From Serpens sp964410065 (lineage in GTDB: Bacteria > Pseudomonadota > Gammaproteobacteria > Pseudomonadales > Pseudomonadaceae), in the NCBI GenBank assembly GCA_964410065.1, contig CAYPFO010000033.1, forward strand, positions 1 through 33,587: a DNA stretch of 33,587 bases, read 5' to 3'. Shown in pieces: positions 1-7,252 of this stretch (position 1 is its first letter; every line of letters begins with the position of its first letter). The position numbers were made by a program, and so were the translations under genes. The notes beneath the pieces were generated by a model, which saw only the letters and a program-made list of their open reading frames with translations, had not been told where the DNA came from and did no database searches.

Positions 1-286
1 CCATCTGGCTGGTCTGGTAGCCCTTGGGCAGGTCCGGGTAGAAGTAGTTCTTGCGTGCAAAGACGTTCTTCTCGGCTATTTCGGCGTCGATGGCCAGGCC
101 GAACTTGCACGCCATGCGCACCGCTTCGGCATTCAGCACCGGCAGGGTGCCGGGCATCCCTAAGTCAACCAGGCTGGCCTGGGTGTTGGGCTCGGCGCCG
201 AACGTGGTGGCGCTGGCGGAGAAGATCTTCGACTGGGTGCTGAGCTGGGCATGGATTTCCAGCCCGATCACGGTTTCCCATTGCAT
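1..286 (-). CDS. gatB: GatB, aspartyl/glutamyl-tRNA amidotransferase subunit B (N-terminal part only)
   Basis: GatB is the tRNA-binding kinase subunit of the cytoplasmic GatCAB complex. It activates Glu-tRNA(Gln) or Asp-tRNA(Asn) by phosphorylation, and ammonia from GatA then amidates it. About 95 N-terminal residues are visible. They start MQWETVIGLEIHAQL, and the run YFYPDLPKGYQTSQ near the window edge is a hallmark of the GatB catalytic cradle. The rest of the gene lies beyond position 1. The ATG at 286 follows the gatA stop by 11 bp, so gatB is the last visible gene of a leftward gatC-gatA-gatB operon. Identification is firm. The gene is cut by the window, not broken. Confidence 0.95.
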   Translation of the reverse strand, partial: MQWETVIGLEIHAQLSTQSKIFSASATTFGAEPNTQASLVDLGMPGTLPVLNAEAVRMACKFGLAIDAEIAEKNVFARKNYFYPDLPKGYQTSQM

Positions 287-297
287 CTGTTAAGTCC

Positions 298-1749
298 TCA
301 AAAACCTTCGGGTGCGCGCTGGTGCCAGTCGCTGATCTGTTGGTACTGGTGCGCCACGTTGAGCAGGCGAGCTTCCTGGAAATACGGCGCGAGCAGTTGC
401 ACGCCCACCGGCAAACCGTCGACGAAGCCGGCCGGCATCGACAGGCCGGGAATGCCGGCCAGGTTGGCGGTGATGGTGTAGATGTCTTCCAGGTACGCGG
501 AGACCGGATCGTTGGTCTTCTCGCCCAGCTTCCAGGCCGGGTTGGGCGTGGTCGGCCCGAGGATCACGTCAACCTCGTTGAAGGCAGCGACGAAGTCGTT
601 CTTGATCAGGCGGCGGATCTTCTGCGCCTTGAGGTAGTAGGCGTCGTAGTAGCCGGCCGACAGCGCGTAGGTACCGACCATGATGCGACGCTTCACTTCC
701 GCACCGAAGCCTTCACCGCGCGAACGTTTGTACAGGTCTTCAAGGTTGACCGGGTTCTCGCAGCGATAGCCGAAGCGCACACCGTCAAAGCGCGACAGGT
801 TGGAGCTGGCTTCGGCCGGCGCGATCACATAATAAGCCGGGATCGCGTGCTGCATGTTCGGCAGGGAGATGTCCTTTACCGTGGCACCGAGCTTTTTCAG
901 TTCCTCGACCACAGCCAGGACTTTTTCAGCGATGCGCGCGTCCAGGCCATCGCTGAAATATTCCTTCGGCAGGCCGATGCGCAAGCCGGCCAGCGGCTGG
1001 CTCAAGGCGGCGAGGTAATCATCCAGCGGCTGATCGACACTGGTGGAATCCTTGGCATCGAAACCGGCCATGGCCTGCAGCAGCAGGGCGCAGTCTTCGG
1101 CGGTGCGGGCAATCGGGCCGCCCTGATCGAGGCTGGAGGCGTAGGCAATCATGCCCCAGCGTGAAACCCGCCCGTAGGTGGGTTTGAGGCCGGTGAGGTT
1201 GGTCAGCGCCGCCGGCTGGCGGATCGAGCCGCCGGTGTCGGTGCCGGTGGCAGCCGGGACCAGCCGCGCCGCGACGGCAGCAGCCGAACCACCGGACGAG
1301 CCGCCGGGTACACGATCCAGACTCCAGGGGTTTTTCACCGCGCCATAGAAGCTGGACTCGTTGGAGGAGCCCATGGCGAATTCGTCCATGTTCAGCTTGC
1401 CGAGGGTCACAGTGCCGGCGGCGGCGAGTTTCTCGACCACGGTGGCGTTGTACGGCGCCTTGAAGTTGTCGAGCATCTTCGAGCCGCAACTGGTACGGAT
1501 GCCTTGGGTGCAGAACAGGTCTTTGTGGGCGATCGGCGCGCCCAGCAGGGCGCCGGTTTCACCCGCGGCGCGCCGGTTGTCGGCAGCTTTGGCCTGTTCG
1601 AGGGCCAGGTCTTCGGTGACGGTGATAAAACTGTTCAGCTGCGGGTCGAGTTGCCGGATGCGGGCCAGCAGGTCGCGACTCAGCTCTTCGGCGGAGAATT
1701 GCTTGGCGGCCAGCGCGCGGGCGATTTCGGCCAGGGTCAGTGGGTGCAT
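298..1749 (-). CDS. gatA: GatA, glutamyl-tRNA(Gln) amidotransferase subunit A
   Basis: GatA is the amidase subunit of GatCAB. It hydrolyses glutamine and channels ammonia to GatB to form Gln-tRNA(Gln). The 483-residue protein is full length for the family and shows the amidase-signature Ser-cisSer-Lys triad: Lys76 (APIAHKD), Ser151 in the Gly/Ser-rich PGGSSGGSAAA segment, and Ser175 in DTGGSIRQPA. Their spacing matches the triad of characterised GatA enzymes. The start at 1749 (MHPLTLAEIARAL) lies 15 bp after the gatC stop, and gatB follows after 11 bp, which indicates one transcript. Nothing unusual is seen. Confidence 0.97.
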   Translation of the reverse strand: MHPLTLAEIARALAAKQFSAEELSRDLLARIRQLDPQLNSFITVTEDLALEQAKAADNRRAAGETGALLGAPIAHKDLFCTQGIRTSCGSKMLDNFKAPYNATVVEKLAAAGTVTLGKLNMDEFAMGSSNESSFYGAVKNPWSLDRVPGGSSGGSAAAVAARLVPAATGTDTGGSIRQPAALTNLTGLKPTYGRVSRWGMIAYASSLDQGGPIARTAEDCALLLQAMAGFDAKDSTSVDQPLDDYLAALSQPLAGLRIGLPKEYFSDGLDARIAEKVLAVVEELKKLGATVKDISLPNMQHAIPAYYVIAPAEASSNLSRFDGVRFGYRCENPVNLEDLYKRSRGEGFGAEVKRRIMVGTYALSAGYYDAYYLKAQKIRRLIKNDFVAAFNEVDVILGPTTPNPAWKLGEKTNDPVSAYLEDIYTITANLAGIPGLSMPAGFVDGLPVGVQLLAPYFQEARLLNVAHQYQQISDWHQRAPEGF

Positions 1750-1764
1750 GGGAAACCCTTTCCT

Positions 1765-2052
1765 TTATTCGATGACTTTCGGCACGAGATACAGGCCGCT
1801 TTCCACGGCCGGAGCGATCGCCTGGTAGGCGTCGCGGTGGTTTTCTTCGGCGGCCACGTCGGCGCGCAAGCGTTGCGTGGCGTCCAGGGGGTGGGCCAGC
1901 GGCTCGACACCTTGGGTATCGACGGCCTGCATGGCATCGATCAGGCCGAGAATGCTGTTGAGGGTCTCTGTAGTGCGGGGAATTTCCGCCTCATCCAGAC
2001 CCAGGCGGGCCAGATGGGCGATCTTTTCCACGTCGGAGCGTTCGAGCGCCAT
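1765..2052 (-). CDS. gatC: GatC, glutamyl-tRNA(Gln) amidotransferase subunit C
   Basis: GatC is the small subunit that wraps around GatA and stabilises its contact with GatB. The 95-residue product (MALERSDVEKIAHLARLGLDE...) has the typical GatC length, and its N-terminal helix carries the V-x-K-I-A-x-L-A-R-L family pattern. The reading frame stays open to 2391, but the ATG at 2052 is chosen because a GGAGAA ribosome-binding site lies just upstream and family members start here. It is the first gene of the leftward gatCAB operon. Its promoter should lie in the divergent region shared with mreB; I could not assign a convincing hexamer pair on this strand. Confidence 0.95.
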   Translation of the reverse strand: MALERSDVEKIAHLARLGLDEAEIPRTTETLNSILGLIDAMQAVDTQGVEPLAHPLDATQRLRADVAAEENHRDAYQAIAPAVESGLYLVPKVIE

Positions 2053-2390
2053 CGGGATTCTCCAGATATAGCAGCAAAAAATCAGACTAGAGCGAGCAGC
2101 GGTTTTGACGGGCAGAGGAGCGGCGCAGCAGTGCTTGGCCGGCGCGCTGAATGCCCCCATGAAGGCGTGCGGGGCAGTTTTATTAGGGATGGCCGGCGAG
2201 GTTGAAAAAAGCCCACCTTGTCCCGGTTTGCCCAGCCTGTAGCGCTCAGCCTCTGGTAAAACCGTGTTCGCAGGGCTTGCGGCCCTGATATGGCCTGGCA
2301 ATCTAACACAGAGGGAGCCTTGCCCAAAATCCTCGTCATTGTTAGAGTCGGCGCTCTTTTCCCCACGCGTTGCCCTAGGGTCCCTGTCCA
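2053..2390. promoter_or_regulatory. Divergent intergenic region between gatC and mreB
   Basis: This 338-bp stretch separates the leftward gatC from the rightward mreB and must hold promoters for both. I see no credible gene in it; the open frames crossing it are upstream extensions of gatC or antisense reading. It contains a small perfect hairpin (CAGGGC, 5-nt loop, GCCCTG at 2271-2287) and a candidate mreB promoter, listed separately. No further repeat or RNA gene was recognised. Confidence 0.6.
2320..2348 (+). promoter_or_regulatory. Candidate sigma-70-type promoter for mreB
   Basis: TTGCCC (2320-2325) and TAGAGT (2343-2348) are separated by exactly 17 bp. Each matches four of six consensus positions. 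Transcription from here would give a leader of roughly 35 nt before the mreB ATG at 2391. This is assigned by eye only and other promoters may exist further upstream. Confidence 0.35.
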
Positions 2391-3428
2391 ATGTTCAAGA
2401 AACTGCGTGGCATGTTTTCCAGCGATCTGTCGATCGACCTGGGCACAGCCAATACCCTGATTTATGTGCGCGAACGCGGCATCGTGCTTGACGAACCCTC
2501 TGTCGTAGCCATTCGCAGCAGCGGCAATCAGAAAAGTGTGGTTGCAGTGGGCACCGAAGCCAAACGCATGCTCGGCCGTACTCCGGGCAACATCAATGCC
2601 ATCCGCCCGATGAAGGATGGGGTGATCGCCGACTTCAGCGTCTGCGAAAAAATGCTCCAGTACTTCATCAACAAGGTGCACGAAAACAGCTTCCTGCAGC
2701 CCAGCCCGCGTGTGCTGATCTGCGTACCCTGCAAGTCCACTCAGGTCGAGCGCCGCGCGATCCGCGAGTCGGCCCTGGGTGCGGGTGCGCGCGAAGTGTT
2801 TCTGATCGAAGAGCCAATGGCCGCTGCCATCGGTGCCGGCCTGCCGGTTGAAGAAGCCCGCGGCTCGATGGTCGTCGACATCGGTGGCGGCACCACCGAA
2901 ATCGCCCTGATCTCTTTGAACGGTGTGGTCTATGCCGAGTCCGTGCGCGTCGGTGGCGACCGTTTCGACGAAGCCATCGTCACCTACGTGCGCCGCAACT
3001 ACGGCAGCCTGATCGGCGAGTCATCTGCCGAGCGCATCAAGCAGGAAATCGGCACGGCCTTCCCGGGTGGCGAAGTACGCGAAATGAACGTGCGCGGCCG
3101 TAACCTGGCCGAAGGCGTACCGCGCAGCTTCACCCTTAACTCCAATGAAGTGCTCGAAGCGCTGCAGGAGTCCCTGGCGACCATCGTTCAGGCGGTCAAG
3201 AGCGCGCTGGAGCAATCCCCGCCGGAACTGGCTTCGGACATCGCCGAGCGTGGACTGGTGCTGACCGGTGGTGGCGCGCTGTTGCGCGACCTGGACAAGC
3301 TGATCGCCCAGGAAACCGGGCTCCCAGTGATCATTGCCGAAGAGCCGCTGACCTGTGTGGCGCGTGGCGGTGGTCGTGCGCTGGAGATGATGGATCGTCA
3401 CTCCATGGACCTGCTGTCCACGGAATAA
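2391..3428 (+). CDS. mreB: MreB, rod-shape-determining actin homologue
   Basis: MreB forms membrane-bound filaments that direct the elongation peptidoglycan synthesis complex and keep the cell rod-shaped. The 345-residue product has the actin-fold nucleotide-binding motifs: phosphate-1 loop DLGTANT (residues 16-22) and phosphate-2 loop DIGGGTTE (163-170), plus LTGGGALLRDLD near the C terminus for adenosine binding. The N-terminal MFKKLRGMF resembles the amphipathic membrane-binding helix of Gram-negative MreB. The ATG at 2391 fits family N termini, although its Shine-Dalgarno (AGGGT) is weak. It leads the mreBCD operon; an 85-bp spacer with a stem-loop precedes mreC. Confidence 0.98.
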   Translation: MFKKLRGMFSSDLSIDLGTANTLIYVRERGIVLDEPSVVAIRSSGNQKSVVAVGTEAKRMLGRTPGNINAIRPMKDGVIADFSVCEKMLQYFINKVHENSFLQPSPRVLICVPCKSTQVERRAIRESALGAGAREVFLIEEPMAAAIGAGLPVEEARGSMVVDIGGGTTEIALISLNGVVYAESVRVGGDRFDEAIVTYVRRNYGSLIGESSAERIKQEIGTAFPGGEVREMNVRGRNLAEGVPRSFTLNSNEVLEALQESLATIVQAVKSALEQSPPELASDIAERGLVLTGGGALLRDLDKLIAQETGLPVIIAEEPLTCVARGGGRALEMMDRHSMDLLSTE

Positions 3429-3444
3429 GGCTCTGAGCCGCACC

Positions 3445-3485
3445 GGCGGCTTCAGGCTTGCCCGCCTTGCCTGAGGCCCGCCGCC
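3445..3485 (+). repeat. Stem-loop in the mreB-mreC spacer
   Basis: GGCGGC (3445-3450) can pair with GCCGCC (3480-3485), and TTCAGGC (3451-3457) with GCCTGAG (3469-3475) through one G-U pair. This gives an interrupted stem of about 13 pairs around an 11-nt loop with a small bulge on the 3' side. No U-run follows, so it is unlikely to be a simple terminator. It could set mRNA stability or the mreB:mreC ratio. It also resembles the palindromic GC-rich repeats scattered between Pseudomonas genes. Confidence 0.5.
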
Positions 3486-3501
3486 TGGAGCCTGCCGTTG
3501 T

Positions 3502-3516
3502 GAGGAGCGAGCCATA
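3502..3516 (+). promoter_or_regulatory. Ribosome-binding site that places the mreC start at ATA
   Basis: GAGGAG (3502-3507) is followed after 6 nt by ATA (3514-3516), an ideal Shine-Dalgarno distance for initiation at this non-standard codon. The alternative GTG at 3571 has no recognisable Shine-Dalgarno. A GTG at 3500 opens an out-of-frame five-codon reading frame ending in the TAA at 3515-3517, which overlaps the ATA. Confidence 0.6.
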
Positions 3517-4491
3517 AAACCATTATTCGCCAAGGGTCCGTCGCTGAGTGTCCGCCTGCTGGCGTTCACCGTGCTTTCGGCTGTGCTGATGGTGGTGGAT
3601 GCCCGTTTCGATGCGCTCAAGCCGGTGCGCAGCCAGTTGGGCCTGATTCTCACACCGGTCTACTGGATGACCGACCTCCCGTTGCGTGCCTGGGAAGGCG
3701 TCAGCGAGCAATTTGCCAGTCGCAGCGAATTGCTGGCGGAAAACCAGAAGCTCAAGGCTGAAGCTTTGCTGCTGCAACGTCGATTGCAGAAGTTGGCCAC
3801 GCTCACCGAGCAGAACGTGCGCCTGCGCGAACTGCTCAACTCTTCCGCGCTGGTCGATGACAAGGTCATCATCGGCGAACTCATCGGTCTGGACCCTAAT
3901 CCTTTCACCCAGCGCATCATTATCGACAAGGGCGCCCACGATGGTGTGTTTGTCGGTCAGCCGGTGCTGGATGCCAGCGGCTTGATGGGGCAAGTGGTCG
4001 AGGTGATGCCCTATTTCTCACGGGTGCTGCTGATCACCGATGTCACCCACAGCATTCCCGTGCAGGTCAATCGCAACGGCTTGCGGGCCATCGCGTCCGG
4101 CACCGGCAATACCGAGTACCTCGAGCTTCGCCATGTCGCCGAAACGGCCGATATCAAGGTGGGTGATTTGCTGGTGAGCTCCGGGTTGGGTCAACGCTTC
4201 CCGGCTGGCTACCCGGTGGGGCAGATCAAGGAAGTCAACCACGACAGCGGTCAGCCTTTCCTTCAGGTACGTGCGGCGCCCACGGCGATGCTCAACCGCA
4301 GCCGCTATCTGTTGCTGGTTTTCAACGACTCACGCAGCCCCGAGGAGCGCGCCAGCGCTGCGGCGGAAGCCCAGTTGCGGGCTGACGGCATACTCGCCGC
4401 GCCAGTCGCGCCAGTCGCGCCGGTCGCGCCGGCGCCGGCAGACGCTGTGCCCGCTGTGCCTGCGGCTGATGGACAGGAGCCTCAACCATGA
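3514..4491 (+). CDS. mreC: MreC, rod-shape-determining protein, apparently with an ATA start codon
   Basis: MreC is a bitopic inner-membrane protein whose periplasmic part links MreB to the PBP2/RodA synthesis machinery. From 3514 the frame reads (Ile/Met)-KPLFAKGPSLSVRLL, which aligns with the known MreC N terminus (MKPIFSRGPS in E. coli), followed by a membrane helix at about residues 13-30, a coiled coil near 65-105 and the beta-barrel MreC domain. The family start falls on ATA. There is no in-frame ATG, GTG or TTG between the upstream stop at 3472 and GTG 3571, which would cut into the membrane helix. GAGGAG at 3502-3507 lies 6 nt before ATA 3514. The C terminus is an Ala/Pro-rich tail. 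The stop overlaps mreD (ATGA). The product is about 325 residues. Confidence 0.9.
   Translation: MKPLFAKGPSLSVRLLAFTVLSAVLMVVDARFDALKPVRSQLGLILTPVYWMTDLPLRAWEGVSEQFASRSELLAENQKLKAEALLLQRRLQKLATLTEQNVRLRELLNSSALVDDKVIIGELIGLDPNPFTQRIIIDKGAHDGVFVGQPVLDASGLMGQVVEVMPYFSRVLLITDVTHSIPVQVNRNGLRAIASGTGNTEYLELRHVAETADIKVGDLLVSSGLGQRFPAGYPVGQIKEVNHDSGQPFLQVRAAPTAMLNRSRYLLLVFNDSRSPEERASAAAEAQLRADGILAAPVAPVAPVAPAPADAVPAVPAADGQEPQP
4399..4425 (+). repeat. 9-bp tandem repeat encoding the Ala/Pro tail of MreC
   Basis: Three tandem units of GCGCCAGTC or GCGCCGGTC (4399-4407, 4408-4416, 4417-4425) encode an APV-type Ala/Pro repeat near the MreC C terminus. The units are in frame, so copy-number change would alter tail length without a frameshift. 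Confidence 0.85.
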
Positions 4492-4976
4492 TGTCCGAGC
4501 GACCCAACAATGGCTGGGTGATCTGGGCGACCATGGTGCTGGCGCTGCTGCTGAGCATGGCGCCATTGCCCAGTACTCTGGATCTCGCCCGTCCGCTGTG
4601 GCTAGCCCTGGTTGTCGCCTATTGGGCACTGGCCTTGCCCCATCGCGGCGGCATGGCGATGGCCTGGGGCTTTGGCCTGGCGGTGGATGTGCTTTCCGGC
4701 TCGTTGCTTGGGCAGCACGGCTTGCCGCTGGTGCTGGTGGTTTTTCTCGTGCTCAGCCTGCAGCAGCGACTGCGCATGTTTCCCCTCTGGCAGCAGGCAA
4801 CCGTGCTGCTGGTCATCCTCGGTCTGGCGCAACTGGTGCAGTTGTGGCTCAACACGCTGACCGGCAATCGCCCGCCAACCCTGCTGTTCCTCATTCCGGT
4901 CCTGGTCAGCGCTGTGCTCTGGTTCTGGTTGTACCTGGCCATGCAATGGCTGCGGTTGCGCTTTAACGTGCGCTGA
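4488..4976 (+). CDS. mreD: MreD, rod-shape-determining membrane protein
   Basis: MreD is a small polytopic inner-membrane protein of the elongasome that works with MreC. The 162-residue product is strongly hydrophobic with about five predicted membrane segments (for example WVIWATMVLALLLSM at the N terminus and LLFLIPVLVSAVLWFWLYLAM near the C terminus) and a basic C-terminal end (RLRFNVR), as usual for MreD. The ATG at 4488 overlaps the mreC stop by 4 nt (ATGA), with AGGAG 8 nt upstream. A second ATG at 4491 is an equally possible start and changes only one residue. Translational coupling to mreC is likely. Confidence 0.93.
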   Translation: MMSERPNNGWVIWATMVLALLLSMAPLPSTLDLARPLWLALVVAYWALALPHRGGMAMAWGFGLAVDVLSGSLLGQHGLPLVLVVFLVLSLQQRLRMFPLWQQATVLLVILGLAQLVQLWLNTLTGNRPPTLLFLIPVLVSAVLWFWLYLAMQWLRLRFNVR

Positions 4977-5108
4977 CGTTGAAATACCTGCCGAACTCCG
5001 GAAAGTTAACTCTTGCGGGTTCCGGCTCCCCCAGGGATGTGCGACCCTTGGGCCGTAATTCCGCGCCAAATCCCAGCGCAATCACACCTCAACTGTTAAG
5101 GATTCGGC

Positions 5109-5696
5109 ATGCCTGCGCTGATTCTCGCCTCGGCGTCGCCCAGGCGCCGTGAACTGCTCACCCAGATCGGCGTACCGTTCTCCGTCCTGTCTGTCGACAT
5201 CGATGAAACAGCCTTGCCGGGCGAAGCGGCGCCGGCTTATGTGCAGCGTCTGGCGCGCGCCAAGGCGCTGGCTGCGCTTGAGCGTATAGATGATCCCGTG
5301 ACTTGCGTGCTGGGTGCCGATACTACGGTGGTGCTGGAAGGGCAGATTCTGGGTAAGCCGGCTGATCGCAAGCAGGGCCTGGAGATGCTGGGCGCCTTGT
5401 CGGGACGCGAACACCGCGTATTGACGGCCATCGCGCTCGCCAACCGGGCGCGTTGCGAGGTGCGTCTGAGTGAGAGTCGGGTGTGTTTTCGTGTCATTTC
5501 GGCTGTCGAAGCCGAACGCTACTGGGAAAGCGGCGAGCCGGCTGACAAAGCCGGCGGCTATGCCATTCAGGGGTGGGGGGCGGTTTTTGTCCGCGAGTTG
5601 CAGGGCAGCTACTCGGGCGTCGTGGGCCTGCCACTTTGCGAGACGGCGCAGCTGTTGGAAGAATTCGGCATGCAATGCTGGAGCGACACGCGCTGA
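5109..5696 (+). CDS. maf: Maf-family nucleoside triphosphate pyrophosphatase (YhdE-type)
   Basis: Maf proteins hydrolyse non-canonical or modified nucleoside triphosphates to monophosphates and pyrophosphate; the YhdE branch prefers dTTP and UTP. The 195-residue product has the family motifs SASPRR (residues 8-13), GADTTVVLEGQILGKP (69-84) with conserved Asp71 and Lys83, and GGYAIQGWG. The length is normal. AAGGA lies 7 nt before the ATG at 5109. A 132-bp gap separates it from mreD, and rng follows after 82 bp. Maf next to mreBCD and RNase G is a common proteobacterial arrangement. Assignment to the dTTP/UTP subgroup is inferred from the neighbourhood and sequence feel, not proven. Confidence 0.92.
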   Translation: MPALILASASPRRRELLTQIGVPFSVLSVDIDETALPGEAAPAYVQRLARAKALAALERIDDPVTCVLGADTTVVLEGQILGKPADRKQGLEMLGALSGREHRVLTAIALANRARCEVRLSESRVCFRVISAVEAERYWESGEPADKAGGYAIQGWGAVFVRELQGSYSGVVGLPLCETAQLLEEFGMQCWSDTR

Positions 5697-5778
5697 AGAC
5701 GATAGGCTGGCAATGGAAATGCGCAACAGGGCCGGGCGCGACAAGACCGACCTTGAATGTTTTTAACGGGAAACGGCC

Positions 5779-7236
5779 ATGAGCGAAGAAATACTGATCA
5801 ACATCACGCCAATGGAGTCGCGCGTGGCGGTGGTGGAAAACGGCGTGTTGCAGGAAGTGCATGTCGAGCGCACGCAGAAGCGCGGCATTGTCGGCAATAT
5901 CTACAAGGGCAAGGTTGTGCGGGTGCTGCCCGGCATGCAGGCGGCTTTCGTCGATATCGGCCTGGAACGTGCGGCGTTCATCCATGCTTCGGAAATTTCC
6001 ACCCGCGAAGGCAGCGCAGTCGAGCCGATCAGCGCGCTGGTGCATGACGGTCAGAGTCTGGTGGTGCAGGTCACCAAAGACCCCATCGGCAGCAAGGGCG
6101 CCCGGCTGACCACCCACTTGTCGATTCCCTCGCGCTACTTGGTGTATATGCCGCGCACCAGTCATGTCGGCATATCCCTGAAGATCGAGGGCGAAGTCGA
6201 GCGCGAACGACTCAAGCAGGTCGTCGCCGATTGCGTGGCCGCCGAGGGCATTCAACAAAATGGCGGCTTCATTCTGCGCACTGCTGCGGAAGGGGCGGGG
6301 AGCGATGAAATTCTCGCCGATATCCGCTACCTGCACCGTTTATGGGATCAGATCGGCGGTCAGATGCAGACCGCCTCGGCCCCCTCGGTGATCTACGAGG
6401 ATCTGCCGTTGGCGTTGCGTACCCTGCGCGATCTGGTGCATCCACGCATCGAGAAGATCCGCATCGACTCACGGGAAACCTTCCAGAAGGTCAGTCAGTT
6501 CGTGGTTGAGCTGATGCCGGAGATTGCCGACCGCCTCGAGCATTACCCCGGTGAACGCCCTATTTTCGACCTGTACGGGGTCGAAGACGAGATTCAGAAG
6601 GCCCTGGAACGCAAGGTCCTGCTCAAGTCCGGCGGCTACCTGATCGTCGACCCGGCCGAGGCGATGACCACCATCGACGTCAATACCGGGGCCTTCGTCG
6701 GCCATCGCACGCTGGAAGAGACGATCTTCAAGACCAACCTCGAAGCGGCCATGTCCATCGCCCGTCAGCTGCGCCTGCGCAATCTGGGGGGGATCATCAT
6801 CATCGACTTCATCGACATGGAGGACGAAGAGCATCGTCGCCAGGTGCTGCGCACCCTGGAAAAACAGGTGGAGCGCGACCATGCCAAGACCAACATCATC
6901 GGCATCACCGAGCTGGGGCTGGTGCAGATGACGCGCAAGCGCACCCGTGAAAGCCTCGAACAGATTCTTTGCGAGCCATGCGCCAGCTGTCAGGGGCGCG
7001 GCAAGCTGAAAACCCCGGAAACCATCTGCTACGAAATTTTTCGCGAGATTCTACGCGAGGCGCGCGCATTCCAGGCCGAAGGCTATCTGGTGCTCGCCGA
7101 GCAGAAGGTGGTCGACCGATTGCTTGATGAAGAGTCGGGTAATGTCGCCGATCTTGAAGCCTTTATTGGGCGCACCATCAAGTTTCAGGTCGAAGCCATG
7201 TATTCCCAGGAGCAGTACGATGTGGTCCTGCTCTGA
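5779..7236 (+). CDS. rng: Ribonuclease G
   Basis: RNase G is a 5'-end-dependent endoribonuclease of the RNase E/G family. It matures the 5' end of 16S rRNA and takes part in mRNA decay. The 485-residue product has an N-terminal S1 domain (about residues 38-125), the catalytic DNase I-like part with Asp300 (TIDVNTG) and Asp343 (IIDFIDMED), spaced like the catalytic aspartates of RNase E, and the Zn-link Cys401/Cys404 in CEPCASCQGRG. It lacks the long C-terminal scaffold of RNase E, which marks it as RNase G. It lies between maf and yhdP, with 16 bp before the yhdP start, so co-transcription is likely. Confidence 0.97.
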   Translation: MSEEILINITPMESRVAVVENGVLQEVHVERTQKRGIVGNIYKGKVVRVLPGMQAAFVDIGLERAAFIHASEISTREGSAVEPISALVHDGQSLVVQVTKDPIGSKGARLTTHLSIPSRYLVYMPRTSHVGISLKIEGEVERERLKQVVADCVAAEGIQQNGGFILRTAAEGAGSDEILADIRYLHRLWDQIGGQMQTASAPSVIYEDLPLALRTLRDLVHPRIEKIRIDSRETFQKVSQFVVELMPEIADRLEHYPGERPIFDLYGVEDEIQKALERKVLLKSGGYLIVDPAEAMTTIDVNTGAFVGHRTLEETIFKTNLEAAMSIARQLRLRNLGGIIIIDFIDMEDEEHRRQVLRTLEKQVERDHAKTNIIGITELGLVQMTRKRTRESLEQILCEPCASCQGRGKLKTPETICYEIFREILREARAFQAEGYLVLAEQKVVDRLLDEESGNVADLEAFIGRTIKFQVEAMYSQEQYDVVLL

Positions 7237-7252
7237 GAGTGGCTGAGGCGTC

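Noticed and set aside
1765..2391. N-terminally extended gatC reaching the mreB start
   Set aside because: The extension has no GatC similarity. The start at 2052 has a good ribosome-binding site and gives the family length.
3571..4491. mreC starting at GTG 3571
   Set aside because: It removes the conserved N terminus and part of the membrane helix and has no Shine-Dalgarno. The ATA at 3514 fits both.
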